Positions 46,116 to 57,904 of a DNA stretch of 64,000 nt are shown in pieces. The position numbers and the translations under genes were made by a program. Location of the stretch: assembly GCA_010909165.1 (NCBI GenBank), contig MU008158.1:3001478-3065477 (forward strand), read 5' to 3'. A model generated the notes under the pieces. The model was given only the letters and a program-made list of their open reading frames with translations, was not told where the DNA came from and made no database searches. Every line of letters begins with the position of its first letter. Positions within the stretch are counted from its first letter, which is position 1. The stretch is from Anthoceros angustus. Taxonomy: Eukaryota > Streptophyta > Anthocerotopsida > Anthocerotales > Anthocerotaceae.

Positions 46116-46345
46116 CTATTGGGATGGAGTACGTCCCATCCATGATTACCTCGAGCCTTTGGAACTCAGCGATGCCTCCCACCCATGATTGCTTTAACCT
46201 TGGTGTTTACTCCTACATCACTACTAAGTGATCTCACCAAGTTAAAGCAATCAAAGCAATCTTGAGATGGGGTACCTCCCACCCGAGATTGCTTTGATTG
46301 CTTTAACTTGGTGTTTCCTCCTAGATCACTACTGAGATGGGGTAC
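46116..46345. repeat. Perfect 28-bp hairpin within a short repeat cluster
   Basis: 46,235-46,262 and 46,286-46,313 are perfect inverted copies over 28 bases, separated by 23 bases. The arm begins CACCAAGTTAAAGCAATC. Flanking pieces repeat directly: CCTCCCACCC, GATTGCTTT, TTGGTGTTT and GATCACTACT each occur two or three times across the cluster. This looks like a foldback remnant or nested miniature repeat. No coding capacity. Confidence 0.8.
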
Positions 46346-46478
46346 CCAACTATTACTCTAGCCCTCGGTGCCCAGGGGCGCGACGCCGCCGCGCCTCCAC
46401 CCATCATACCTATTCTTGTCAAGGTCAAAAAAAGAAAAAACATACCACCAAATCTGTAAGGGTGCTGGCATGAAGAGT

Positions 46479-49301
46479 TTAACCCTTTATTTGGCCATTT
46501 GGCTGAAGCAAGGATGTCCCCAACTGAACCATTAGGGGATACACTGGCGGAAACTCTTTATCCCCTCTTGCCCTGACTTTAGCAGAGAAGTTATTGAGGG
46601 TGACCTTAATAATGTTTCTCCATGCCGCCTCCTCTCCATTAGAATCCAACCATCTGGAGTACTCAGCGGGAGGTAACTTCGCCTGCTTCATTGGTGACTC
46701 TAACTCTTCTGGAGCCCGAGAGTACAGGTGATGAAGAACAGCACTTGGAGGAAGCTCTTGGAGCAGAGGACTATTTTCGATCTGATTTGTCTCAAGAAAG
46801 ATGAAGGGTTTGAAGGCACGCAAAGCCCGATATGGTGACCCCAGCTGCTCCACGGGGAATAAGTTTTGGCCAACAACTAGCTCCAGCTCTGCCATGTCCC
46901 GTGCCAACTTCAGCTTCCCTGCCTCTGACAACGGCCTTATCAAGGCAGCATGGCGCACAAAGAACAGTAATACACGTGATGCCATCTTCCGTGCAAGGCT
47001 TGCACAGATTGTGTCTCCAGACGCTGTGGAATAGCCTGTCGACAGTGATCCAGGTAGGAGTTTCGCAAGGAACTCAGACCGAAACAAGATCACAGTTTTC
47101 TGGAATTCCTCCATATAGCTGGAACTGTTCCCTCCCGGATCCTTCTCCACCGATGTGGAGCCAAAATTCAGGTCATGTACCTGCAGAATGATGCTTTCCA
47201 GTCTTTCCGCCATGGCTTTGAAGAGAGGGCCAATGGAGTCGGATGCTACCCGATAAAGGTCTTGTAAAGAAGAGGAGAGAACTTCTGTGGCTGAACTCGG
47301 CAGCAGAGATGTTAGCCGTGAGTGCACTTCCTGTAATTGGAGACATAATGTGAAGTTCTTTAATTGCAAAGAATTCGCAGGTCCAGTGACCTGCCTGGAG
47401 TCCGATCCTGTGGAGAACTGATGCAGCCAGATGCAGAACATTAGTAGGACAGCATGTGACAGACCGCATAAGATAGTTTGAAGAGCACAATTGAAATCAG
47501 CATTATCCCCAGCGATCCCAGAGTTACCTGATAATCTGCTTTCTCTGCAAACAGATGCAGGACTTTGGCAACTTCCCGTAGAACTAAAACAGTAAGTCTT
47601 TCCTCTGTTTTTACGGCTTCCACTTCCTCCTGGATCCGTGAGACAAGTCGCAAGATTTGCTCTTGCGTAGGGATGCTCCCTCTCACAGCAAGAACAAACA
47701 TTCCATATACCAGGTCACTTAGACTTTTCTGACAGCGAGCCAAATACTCTGTCTGGTAAGGCTCCAACGCTTCAATTAGAAGGTCCTTGTCTTCAGGCTT
47801 GATAGCCGCTGAAACACCTTTCACATCTGGAACGTGTAGAAGTCTTTCCAGCAGATTGTCTACCATACTAAGGAGTTTGGGATATCCGACCACAAAAGTT
47901 TCTTTGACAAAGCTCGAAGCAGTAAATGCAGACTTCATTTGACTTGAGAAAGACTTCGCAACCCCTTCCCACACCCTCTCTGTAAGCATTGGATCACCGG
48001 CCTGTATAAAACAATTCAGCAGACAGCGGAAGCGTAAAACTTTGAAAGATGACAGAGATTGGATGCCAAGAAACGGAACGGCAAAGCCCACAAGGCAGTA
48101 CTTCTTAGTCTGAGTTCGAGAAATAAGCAGATTACTTTACCTGGACAACTTCCTCTAGAAAAATCAGATGTGAGATTGGATCTCGCTTCTTAGACAGGAC
48201 ACGCTGCAGATGCCACACAGCAATAAGAATTGAATGAAGCTGGTCCATGCATGTTACCATCCGCTGCCATAGCCCATCCCGTGCTCTTCCCGTCCCTCCA
48301 AGCTGAGGTGTGCCAGATCTCTGAATGCCCCCAGGGCCCCCAAGAGACCCAACACTAGCTGAGATGGCTTTCATGTCCAGAGCTACACCAACACTTTTAA
48401 TTGCCTGAAATTTATACTTGGTGATGAGGTTTTCCACAGTTGTCTTAAGCTCTCCCATATTGTAGTAGACTTGTAGGAAACTTCCGACCTCTGGTTGATT
48501 TAGAGACTCCATGCCACTTTCAAGTCCCTTCATGGCTTCACTTCGAATCCGATTCCCCACCCCTGAAAGCCAGGAGGCCTGTTCATCTATGACATCAATG
48601 CCAGAAAGATCAGCCTCTCTCCTGACGGTCTCCACCTCATAGAAGAGCTGAGCCGCTTTGGACAAATCAATCTTAGCGCCTTCAGGAACTTCCACAATTT
48701 CCCTCAACTTCTTCAGATGCTTCAGCACGCGGGTAACTGACCTCAAAAGCTCCACAGTTTCATGCAAACATGAAAGTTGCCTGGATTTGGCCTTCATCGA
48801 CTTGTACGGGTCCGCAATCTCGGATCTGACTCTGCCAACAGATGCCTGCAAACTATCGACTCCCGACCTCACCACAGCCAGCACACTTTCCGCCTCTTTC
48901 AGGCTGGAAATCGGCTTGAGCAGCTCATCGTGTCTAAGAAACACTTCACTTCTCAGCTGCTTCTCGAGGAGCTGGATGCCTTCCTCCAGCTTCTCAGAAG
49001 AGGCTGCAGCAGATCCGCTGCTCAAAGCATCACTAGCAAATTGCGTGGCATTGAAGTCCTCTGACAGAAACTTGGAAAAAACTGAATCTTTCTCGAATTC
49101 CTCGATTGCAGTCCTGGCAGACGCTTCAGCGGACTCCGCCGCACCAACGTCCAATCCACTCAAGGAGCTAGATCCATTCTTCTCGTGGTGAAAGGCATGC
49201 CCTGATCTGAAACTGTGTAGATGCTGAAGCCGCGGTGATTGGCCCGGAGAACCTCGGTGAAGCGCGCTTCCAGTTCTCTGCAGGGACATGGTCGCTGCCA
49301 T
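46479..49301 (-). CDS. COG5: Conserved oligomeric Golgi complex subunit 5
   Basis: Three exons join in phase 0 at GT-AG sites: 48141-49301, 47528-48001, 46479-47417. They give 857 residues, against about 830 in Arabidopsis COG5. COG is an eight-subunit tethering complex on Golgi membranes that guides retrograde vesicles; COG5 belongs to lobe B. Seen: FLSEDFNATQFASDAL at the start of the conserved N-terminal region; helical SSLKEAESVLAVVRSGVDSL; WEGVAKSFSSQMKSAF in the middle; and LKNFTLCLQLQEVHSRL with GPLFKAMAERLESIILQVHD in the C-terminal part. The start is ATG 49301, with a second ATG four codons later. All exons are open. It is divergent from DPL1 across about 1.4 kb. Confidence 0.93.
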
Positions 49302-50736
49302 GACTTCGAAGTCGGACTGGGTGTGCCGAGGGCTCGCCTTCACAACTTACTACACTCCCCCTACCACAAAACGCCCCTAGGGCTTGAATGCTTGAATAGG
49401 GCCCTGCTCGTTTAACCCCTAAAGGACGAAAAGCCTGTTTTGATGACCCTAATGTCACTCCCACAATTACTATCATGCAGAGTTGCATCCGCTCATCCCT
49501 TTCCAAAAAAGAAGATGGTGTCCGGTTTTTGCTCTAAAAATCCACATAGTCCTCAATGCCATACACATGTGATCAAATGTGCGAGATGGAAGAAACGATG
49601 TAGGAAAAATCCCACACCCCCAAAACGCAGCTACAACCACTCAATTTGAGCAGATTCGTCGTTTTAAGGGGTTATTGAAGTTCCAAAGAAACTGCTTCAA
49701 TGGTGCAACACTTCATTGTTCCTCCTCCTTGTTGTGGAAGAAGAATTGTTGTACTCTACTAGCCACACCCCATCTCGCAAGAAAGGGCCTTACGGCTTGA
49801 GCTTGAGCGTCAACGCGAGGAGCAATGACGTGCTTCAGGAAGTTTTACCTGTTTCTGAAAGGTTCTTCATACAGTTCCTTCTTCCTCCTCCTTGTTGTTG
49901 AGGAAAGAATTATTGCCTGATCGGATCTCATTTGTGCTATTCTAATAGCCGAGCTCCTTGCTCGCTAGCTCTCTGCTCTTTCCTTGTGTAGGGTTCCAGG
50001 AAGCCACGCAGAAGGAGGTTGCGATTTAGTGTGCGGCTCTCCGTCCGTGGTATGACAATGGAAAGGCACTGCATCTTCGCTCGACAGCACGCAGCTGCCG
50101 TGGTGAGCGGGCGAGCACCGAATGTTGCAGATGTGGCCGAATTTAGGAGGATGGCGATTAGCCGCCTTCCGGCAGCGGGCAGGGATGGCGTTTGGTTGCG
50201 GATTGGCAGGCACCTCTGCAAGAGTTTGCAGAAGCAGAGTGTAGTGAAGAGGAATGCGAAAAGGCGCGACGGGGACAGTGTGAAAGGACACCTGTGGGAC
50301 TGGTTTTGGTTCTGGATTTCGGCAGGATATAAAAAAGCCACGAGCGAGGTGTCGACGACGCCAAGGCGTAATGAAAAGGGACGGTGCAACTGAGCTCTGG
50401 GCACGCCTCCACCGTGTCGCAACGGCCTGGTTCCGCTCTGGGAGCCTGATCTGCTTTTCATTGTCCTGAAGCGAGGCAGGGGCTATTGCTCCGCTGCCGC
50501 AGCAAAAGAGCGCTGTTTGCCTTGCGTGAGCTACTGTGTGAAAGCCATGCAATCCAAGTAGCTGCCAGTGTGCTACAAGGTGGTAAGGCGGCCGGATGGC
50601 CGGACTCGCCAATTCACGGTAGATCTGGCCTGCATCTCCAGGGATTTCGGATTTGTATTGCCTGTGGGAGTCCCCTGGATGTGAGCAAATTGCAGGACGG
50701 TGATGCTGCCAACGAGTGGTGAGCTCTGGGAAACAG
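49302..50736. promoter_or_regulatory. Shared upstream region between COG5 and DPL1
   Basis: 1.4 kb between two divergent start codons, presumed to hold both promoters and 5' UTRs. Two similar CTTCCTCCTCCTTGTTGTTG-like words occur near 49,720 and 49,880. A plus-strand frame at 50,019-50,393 (about 120 codons, rich in Arg) and a longer minus-strand frame exist but show no domain. I treat them as chance. No TATA box could be assigned with confidence. Confidence 0.4.
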
Positions 50737-52488
50737 ATGGCCTCGATTTTGGCGCTGGACGTTGGGAGCAAGGCAGCGGAGTTCAGACATGCTTTGAATG
50801 CCAAGCTGTCGGAGTTTGAGCCGCTGGTGGTAGTGGCAGCGTCGGTGGCAGCATGGCTGTTCATTTCGTCCTTGCGCTCTGCTTTGAGTGCTGCGTACTT
50901 AGATCTTCAGCACAAGGGGTTTAGACAGTTCTTCTTCACCATTTTGTTCAGCATTCTCAGGCGAGTTCCAGGCGTGAGGCAATACATGCAAGCGGAGCAG
51001 GAGAAGGTGATTGACAAGCTGCGGGAGAGTTTGAAGTCTGACCGGAGTGCCTGGCTTTCGGAACTCCCCCATGCTGGCGCAGCCGCTGAAACTGTGCTCG
51101 ACAGAGTGAGATTTCACCAACGTGGAGACAGCGCTTGGCAGGGGAGAGTTTCGGGAGCAGTGTACATAGGAGGGAGCAATGGTGAAGGGCACTTCTCCTT
51201 GCTCAATGAGGCATACTCCCTCTTCTCTCACACCAATCCGTTGCATCCGGATTTGTTTCCCAGCGTTGCTCGGTTCGAGGCAGAAGTGGTTGCTATGACT
51301 GCCGCCACTCTCGGAAGCAAGTCTAAGCTCTCTGGAGGTGAGGTGTGTGGCAACATGACCTCCGGCGGCACCGAAAGCATACTCATGGCCATGAAAACAG
51401 CTCGAGACTACATGAAGACTGTGAGGGGTATTGTCAAACCCGAGATGATTATACCTGACTCTGCCCACTCTGCATACGACAAAGGTGCGGACTACTTTGG
51501 TATCAAACTCTGGCGAGTACCAGTACTGAGAGAGTCCCTGCAGGCAGACGTGAAACAGATGGCTCGGCTGATCAACAAGAACACAATCCTCATAGTAGGT
51601 TCTGCTCCAGGTTTTCCCCATGGCGTAATAGATCCCATAGAGGAGCTTGGAGCGTTGGCTTCCAGTAGAGGAATCTGTTTTCATGTGGACCTTTGCCTTG
51701 GAGGCTTCGTCGTCCCTTTTGCTCGAAAGCTTGGCTACCCCATTCCTCCCTTTGACTTCACTGTGGAAGGCGTCACATCCATATCTGTGGATATTCACAA
51801 ATATGGTCTCGGGCCCAAGGGCTCCAGTGTTGTGCTCTACCGGAACCATGATCTCAGAAGGCATCAATTTGTGGCGGTGACAGAGTGGTCTGGCGGCCTG
51901 TATATCTCACCTTCCATAGCTGGGAGCAGGGTGGGCGGCATTATCGCTGCATCTTGGGCAGCAATGATCGCTCTTGGGGAGGATGGATATTTGGAGACAG
52001 TGAGGAAGGTGATGGAGGCGACCCAACAAGTTCGAAAGGGTATCGAAGCTGTTCCAGGTCTCCACATCTTGGGAAAGCCAAGCACCACTGTCATAGCATT
52101 TGGAGCTAAAGATTTTGACATTTACAAGGTAAGGTCCCTCATGAGCTTAGTATGTATTTGCCTCTTATGGTTCAGATTTGCATGAACTGATGTTTGTATT
52201 CCACATGTTGTGTAAACCCTCGGACAGGTGAACGATGTAATGTCGAAGAAGGGGTGGAGCTTGAATGCACTCCAAAAACCTAGTGCGATACATGTGTGTG
52301 TTACGCTGCAAATTGCAAGTACGGTGGATATGTTCATCAGCGACCTCGCGGATGCTGTGAGCTACGTGAAAGCTAATCCACAAGGTGTGGAAGATGGCAT
52401 GGCACCCATATACGGGGCTGCAGCAAAGATGCCAGACCGGGGAACGATCAGGGATATTCTGGTAGCATACATGGATTCTAGATGTTGA
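50737..52488 (+). CDS. DPL1: Sphingosine-1-phosphate lyase (dihydrosphingosine phosphate lyase)
   Basis: Two exons, 50737-52128 and 52228-52488, joined in phase 0, give 550 residues (Arabidopsis DPL1 is 544). This PLP enzyme of the ER cleaves long-chain base 1-phosphates to phosphoethanolamine and a fatty aldehyde, the exit from sphingolipid metabolism. Seen: an N-terminal membrane segment (VVVAASVAAWLFISSL, about residues 30-48); FEAEVVAMTAATLG; the cofactor loop GNMTSGGTESILMA; HVDLCLGGFVVPFARKLGY; and the PLP-binding Lys355 in SVDIHKYGLGPKG. The C-terminal exon is VNDVMSKKGWSLNALQKPSA. The first ATG in frame after an upstream stop-free stretch is 50737. No defects seen. Confidence 0.95.
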
Positions 52489-52879
52489 TCTGCCCTCGTA
52501 TCACCCCCTCCAGCCCGTAGACTGAAGACCTATAAAATTTATTGCCGATTTGACGTATATAAGCTTACAACTTTACTTTGACAGAGTCATGTTACCAGTA
52601 CCACATGCACAACAGACACAGCATCTCCATGCCCTCCCGCACCTGTATTCTACATGGGTAACCAGCGTTACCTCCGTGGTGGACACGTTAAACTCACCAG
52701 CCTCAAAAATGTGAGAAATGGCGGGGACGGACACGCTGGGACACCTGGCGCTGCAAGAACTGGAACAGCCATTTAGTGAGTGGCATGGCAGGAAAAAAAT
52801 GGAAGTCTTGTGCACTGCACGATGAACAGACTGCTCACCTACACTTTGACGCCAATGCCGACCGAGCTCCTTCCCTTCA

Positions 52880-53257
52880 TCACCATCGGTACTTGGTGAA
52901 TTTCAATGATTCAGGCGTCATTGGCGTGAGTTTCCTAAACACGCCGACCATTTGATACATGTCCTCGTCCATCTCTCCAGGTTCATCTCCGAACGCAACT
53001 CCTCCTGCCTCCTCCTCGGGCACTTCACTCTTTGCGCTGCGCGCCTTCTTCTGGTTAACCGAGTCCTCGGGTGACGACGGGACTATACCGCCAAGTCGCT
53101 TCCCCCGTGTCCCACAGCCGGGCCCGGCACCAAGTCCTTCCATCACCGGGACCCGGACAGCTGTGTGTCCCATTTCAGGAAAGTGTTCAGCCTCCCACCG
53201 GACGTTCTCGTGCGCGGTGTCCATGGGCTCTACATCTCCTCCGAGTTGTCCTGACAT
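52880..53257 (-). CDS. Hypothetical acidic protein, possible terminal exon
   Basis: A 125-residue frame from MSGQLGGDVEPMDTAHENV to MTPESLKFTKYRW. Upstream in the same frame the sequence stays protein-like (SIRLFTKLDVKTRED, and before one TGA, LLRKFLNLSSAGILGLHC and EFLMRRSLQLDT). The true gene may therefore be longer and either interrupted or spliced. The opposite strand is also open over 182 codons. No family is recognised. 53,500-54,180 has nothing definite. Confidence 0.3.
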   Translation of the reverse strand: MSGQLGGDVEPMDTAHENVRWEAEHFPEMGHTAVRVPVMEGLGAGPGCGTRGKRLGGIVPSSPEDSVNQKKARSAKSEVPEEEAGGVAFGDEPGEMDEDMYQMVGVFRKLTPMTPESLKFTKYRW

Positions 53258-54189
53258 GTCTTCACGAGTCTTGACGTCGAGCTTGGTGAAGAGTCTGATG
53301 CTTCAGGTGTCTAGCTGCAACGAGCGCCTCATCAGGAACTCTTGTTTAACGCAGTGCAGTCCCAGAATGCCAGCAGACGACAAATTGAGAAACTTCCGCA
53401 AGAGCCGGGCTGCGTACGCGGCGGAAGGGAAGCTTGAGCAAACGGTGAGGTTGGCGGTCCACCCTCAACATTTGAGCTCCATTATGAAAGCTGGAGCTGC
53501 CAGCTGAGCCAAGACCAGTCGCATCGCCTGCAAAGCCTGCAAATCCACGGCGATGTCGGCAATAAATTCGACCCTGCTGTGCACATCGCAGGTCAGAGCA
53601 TAATGGCGGCAGCCAGTACTTCCGCCTCAAGAGACACCAGATCGTGGAGTCCAGGACCGAATCTCGGAATCCTGTCGTGAACTTGCCGATTCGAACCATT
53701 CATGTTCACCAAGTACCAAATCCAAAGGACAAAATTCCTTCAAGGCTGCTGCCACGCACCATTTGCTGGACACCTCTCGGTCTATGGTTTTCCCAGTCAA
53801 ATCGGACTTGTTCAACACCCCTGACATAGGTGTCTCTGAATCAGCGAGTACAGTGCGCAGAGGATGTGCGACTGTGACAATTCACAAACGCCTGGAACTC
53901 CTGGGCCTTTCGCGTACTCTACAAGTCATAACAATTGCTGGTGAGAACATATAACACGCGTAACTCCGCAACATTCCATTCTCCTCAACGTAACCTTGGG
54001 ATTTGTTTCCAAATAAATTAACCACAACAACACTGTACAATTTTGACCTCCTGTACAAATAAATCATCCGCGGCTGCAATTTTTTGCCGCAGCCTCATGA
54101 CGCGGTGGAATCGGAAGCCACCTACATGAGTTGGAGACGACTTAGATCTCCAGCGATTCTGCATCTGCAATGGCACCGCAGTGAAGCGG

Positions 54190-55485
54190 CTACTGACTCT
54201 GACGCCTTCGTAAGTAGAAGTGTCCAATTCCCAACAACACGCCGGTGGCAACACCCAAACCAACCAGACTCCAAGCTCTCCTTTGGGCCAAGAGTAGAGA
54301 GTTTTGCCTATCCAACTGGCACCTCACCAGATTGAACTGGTCCTCCAGCTTCTGCATTTGTGAGTTGAGTTTTTCCACATGACTTTTCGCTGCTTTGGTA
54401 GTTATTTGTATCCCGTTCAGCTCCCTCATAACTGCATTCACAAACCATACCTCTAGCTGTTGCTCACCGACCCTTCCGATGGGCTCACCATAAACAGCGG
54501 TTCCCTGTGATGACTCAACATGGTTGGACGAGACATCATCAGACGGCATATCCTCGGGATCATAGAACTCTGGCTCCTCATCTTCAACGCTTTGCACGGA
54601 CTTGGTGGCATACTCCAGTTCCTCGTGACAGAAATCCATCGCCATCTTTATCCAACCCCTGAAGGACTTTTTTGCCTGCCCCTCCATAAAATTCTCCATG
54701 GTCCCTGAGAGCAGCATCCTCACAGCGTGTCAGGTGTGGACTAAATTGTGCAAACACAAAACCTATTCCTTGCAAGACAGGAAGGAGAAATCACCTTGTA
54801 CACCCCAAACCGCCGCCTTGAACTCCAAAACAAGGTTGATTGTGACAAAGGTGCCATCTTCATCCCTGCCTGGCTCCAAAATAATCTCACCAACGGTAGA
54901 GAACCGTTCCCCCCCAGGAATTTCAATGACCGGATCAGAGGTAATTCTGAAGCAATTTCCGGCCCGAGAGTACTCCTGACACTCTGTAACTCTCAGAGTC
55001 TCAGCACCTGAAACAAGAGAGGAATTCAGTCAGCGCATGCATGTCTAAGCCAAGCCTCTTCTTGTTTCCACCAAGCACAATGCGGGAGTTAGGGTATACA
55101 ACAAAACCTAGGCTCAAAGGCAAAGCCGATCCCCGCCACATAAAAGCGGCTAGGTAGGGCAAGACTTGCTCACCGACGAGCTTCCTGACTACGGCCGGCG
55201 CGTTGAGCGGAGCAGTGAATTTGACATAACGTCTGCCATCCGCTGACCAACTGGAAACCTCCGCATTCGGGTCCTCATTCACTTCCAGGTGATACCTCTT
55301 GATAAACCTATCATCGCCGAACAGGAAGGAGAAAGCGGCCTGCGCAAAAACGCCATCCTCAACATCCCCGCGCATGACAGTCGAGCGCACCCCAACCACT
55401 GTGGCAAGGCGGAGAAGCCCACTGACAAACTCACCTGAGGTTGCACAGACTCTATGTGCGAGTGCAGCGTCACTTTCTTCACCAT
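54190..55485 (-). CDS. VASt-like lipid-binding-type protein with C-terminal membrane anchor
   Basis: Exons 55072 to about 55398, 54795-55007 and 54190-54704 join in phase at GT-AG sites (introns 64 and 90 bp). Seen: FSFLFGDDRFIKRYHLEV, GRYVKFTAPLNAP, ECQEYSRAGNCFRITSDP, INLVLEFKAAVWGVQG, then TMENFMEGQAKKSFRGWIKM. This order of strands and a final helix resembles the VASt (DUF4782) fold of plant GRAM proteins, a START-like domain linked to sterol or lipid transfer and cell-death control. A coiled-coil-like stretch (KSHVEKLNSQMQKLEDQF) and one membrane segment (GLGVATGVLLGIGHFYL) end the protein, so it is probably tail-anchored. The 5' end is unresolved: exon 55435-55485 (MVKKVTLHSHIES) has a good donor but the wrong phase, and ATG 55375 is an alternative start. 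Confidence 0.6.
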
Positions 55486-55804
55486 GGCCTGCAACCAGTT
55501 GCTTCCGCGAACCAGCCCGACCTGGCTAAATCCCCAGACTCGGAGACCGAGGCATCGAAGAGGATTGACATGTGCGTCCCACCATAAACCCTCCACTCCC
55601 CTGGACGCACCGTTGTGCGCATGCGCGGCCCGCGTTGATGCGACGCACGAACAACGGAGAAGCAAGCGGCCAGGCTAACAGGCCAAGCGGCGGCTAGAGA
55701 GGCCCGCCACACGGCGGCCCGAAATGCCGTCAAAGCGACTCTGGGTCGTGACTCGTGACTCGTGTCGAGGTGAGGAAGAAAGTGGTGAGTTCCGTAATAT
55801 GGAG

Positions 55805-55880
55805 TGGCTCAGTCTTGACTCAGTGGTTATAGCTATCGGCTGAGAGTAAACGCCGTGAGTTCGAACCCGGAGCCGAACAT
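55805..55880 (+). ncRNA. tRNA-like sequence, possible tRNA relic or SINE head
   Basis: GACTCAGTGGTTATAGC (A-box-like) is followed about 40 bases later by GAGTTCGAACCCG, a good pol III B box. GGCTC near the start can pair with GAGCC at the end. The cloverleaf is otherwise poor and no anticodon can be assigned. A tRNA-derived SINE head or decayed tRNA gene is more likely than a working tRNA. Confidence 0.35.
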
Positions 55881-56283
55881 GCCTCTCTAAGCATCGAATC
55901 AGGACCAAAGATGCTACAAAAACATTCCGTAACGGTATCGGGATGATCTCCATTCCGTCAGCCCGTGGAGCTCGGGCCTGCCTGGCAGGTCCCGTCATTT
56001 CCTTTCCATGGCCGGGCCCCAGCTCGATCGGCCCGTCTTCATCCGCTTGAAGCGGGAAGGAGCTTCCGTGTGCAAACAATTCTGCGTCCTGTTTGGGGCG
56101 GAGGGGGCGGAGCATGGATCCGTTGCAACTGTTTGAAACCGAAATTAGCATGATTGTCACGAGCTGAGATGCCTCCACCTCGGCGGGATAGTTTGAAACA
56201 GAAGTATCGAGCATGTTCCCGATGAGGGCGAGGGAGGGGGTTTAGGCATCAGGAAGGGGGTGAGGGAACACGATTCTGGCTTC

Positions 56284-57651
56284 ATGTGGAATCGTGCTCC
56301 CGAAAGCGAGGCCAAGGTCCGACTCTTCTCACATTGGCTGACAGTTTGGGGATCGGCAGGGAGAGGGCCACCTGCATGGATGCGCTGGCGGAGATGGCAT
56401 CTTCTCATGGGCTTTGCTGCTTTGGCTCTAGGTGGATATGCTTCTTACCGCATTTACATCTCGCCCTTAGTGGTGGCCAGCCGACGACTATTTGCTGCCT
56501 CTGTCGATGTTGCGGATGCTGTGCGCGATGCCAGCGCTTGCGTGGCCCTGTTGTGCAACGACCTCAGTTCTTTCTTGGTGACGGAGAAAGATGAAGTTCC
56601 CCGCAGTTTCAGACAGTTGATGAAGCTGGGGAGGTCTGAGGACTTCCGGGAGACTGTCATGGCGGTGACTGGATGTATGATTCAGGGAGCTTTGGATCCG
56701 CTTCAGCCTGCCGCCAGGGATGAGCGGTCCCAAGGCCAGCCAATCCCGTCAGAGAACGGCGAGGAGAGCGAACGGCAAGAGGAGGGATTGTCGGACAAGG
56801 TTTTCAAGCATCTTGCCAATCCAGGTTTTGCCTCTGCAGTAGTCGGGGCTGCTGCGAGGAATGTTGTTATCGGGGTGTTAGAAGGGATGGAGTCCAGTAG
56901 AAGGTACCAGTCGCGTCAACAGAATTGCAGATTCGACAGCTCTCCGGGCAGAATCGATCCGATGTCAGAGGATTCCGAAGAGCAAACGCGGAGTGGGTTG
57001 ATGTGGGGATGCACTGCAGAAAGCATCTTGGACATACTCAGCAGCAGCAAAGGGCAAGCGCTCATTTCGGAATGCATTTTAATCTTTGTAGGAACGGCTG
57101 TCGCGGTTTACCTCAAGGAAACGAGTCATGTGAACGTGTTTGAGGACATTGCTGCAGCTGTGACTAAACCTGACCACCGTGAGCCCTTGGAGGAAATGTT
57201 GAAATCAGTCAGCGGCGGTACAGTGCGGACTCTGGTAACGACATTACATGATGTGTATGTGTGCCAGCCATCGTCAAGCTTTCATCCCGGAAGTGAGACC
57301 TCTAGGATAAGGGGTGAGACCCCTAGCTTTCGTGAAGACAGCAACACAAACCAAGCTTCAGCCGCGGTGCCTAGGGATGAAGATCTGCCCTCTTGGTGTA
57401 GTGGACTGTCTCAAACTCTTGCTGTGCCCAGCAATAGGCAAATTGTATCGGATGTTGTGGATATCCTGTGGAATGTTGCGGCTACTCAGACTTCTGAAGT
57501 CGTTCGGTCTTTTGGGTTGCACCTGCAGACGCGTCTACTGGCAGTGGTCAAGATGCGAGTGATCTTCACCGTCGTGTTGGCAGTTTGTCTTCATACCGTG
57601 ACCCTGCTGCCGCTTGGATTGGCAAGTGCAGCGGCTCAAAGAAGGATGTAA
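56284..57651 (+). CDS. PHLOEM PROTEIN 2-LIKE A10 family membrane protein
   Basis: A single open exon; 455 residues from ATG 56284 (alternative ATG 56380, just before the hydrophobic segment). The N-terminal segment WHLLMGFAALALGGYASYRIY is one membrane span followed by SRRLFAASVDVADAVRDAS. The family pattern continues with LLCNDLSSFLVTEKDEVPRS, SDKVFKHLANPGFASAVVGA, ISECILIFVGTAVAVYL and VTKPDHREPLEEMLKSVSGG, ending in a second hydrophobic segment (VIFTVVLAVCLHTVTLLPLG). Order and wording match what I know of the Arabidopsis PP2-A10 family. Despite its name this family lacks an obvious lectin domain, and its biochemical role is not established. Confidence 0.75.
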   Translation: MWNRAPESEAKVRLFSHWLTVWGSAGRGPPAWMRWRRWHLLMGFAALALGGYASYRIYISPLVVASRRLFAASVDVADAVRDASACVALLCNDLSSFLVTEKDEVPRSFRQLMKLGRSEDFRETVMAVTGCMIQGALDPLQPAARDERSQGQPIPSENGEESERQEEGLSDKVFKHLANPGFASAVVGAAARNVVIGVLEGMESSRRYQSRQQNCRFDSSPGRIDPMSEDSEEQTRSGLMWGCTAESILDILSSSKGQALISECILIFVGTAVAVYLKETSHVNVFEDIAAAVTKPDHREPLEEMLKSVSGGTVRTLVTTLHDVYVCQPSSSFHPGSETSRIRGETPSFREDSNTNQASAAVPRDEDLPSWCSGLSQTLAVPSNRQIVSDVVDILWNVAATQTSEVVRSFGLHLQTRLLAVVKMRVIFTVVLAVCLHTVTLLPLGLASAAAQRRM

Positions 57652-57904
57652 AAACCACGCCTTTTGCACACAAACATATCTTATTTTCAAGTTTTCAGTT
57701 TCTTCCAATCCGCCAGTTGCTTTGGACAGTTTGTAGTCGACAAGGTTTGCATTCGACAAAGGTTTTGGTACCCAATAGATGACAGTGTGCCCTCTCATTC
57801 ATCAGGGTGTTTTGGTCATCATGTGAAGCTTCTACAAGGGCATCCTTCCAAAGTCTGTTGTTAGACTCAGCTTTCGACAGCGGTTCCTGTACGATGGCCA
57901 CAGT

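Noticed and set aside
49965-50864. 299-codon minus-strand open frame overlapping the DPL1 start
   Set aside because: Low-complexity His/Ser/Pro composition, overlaps the DPL1 first exon, no family signature.
50899-51867. 322-codon minus-strand open frame opposite the DPL1 exon
   Set aside because: It is antisense to a clear, intact S1P lyase exon and has no domain; it is open only because of codon constraints on the other strand.
52959-53507. 182-codon plus-strand frame
   Set aside because: Both strands are open here. The plus-strand product is Ser/Pro-rich and unstructured; the minus-strand reading looks slightly more protein-like, but neither is convincing.
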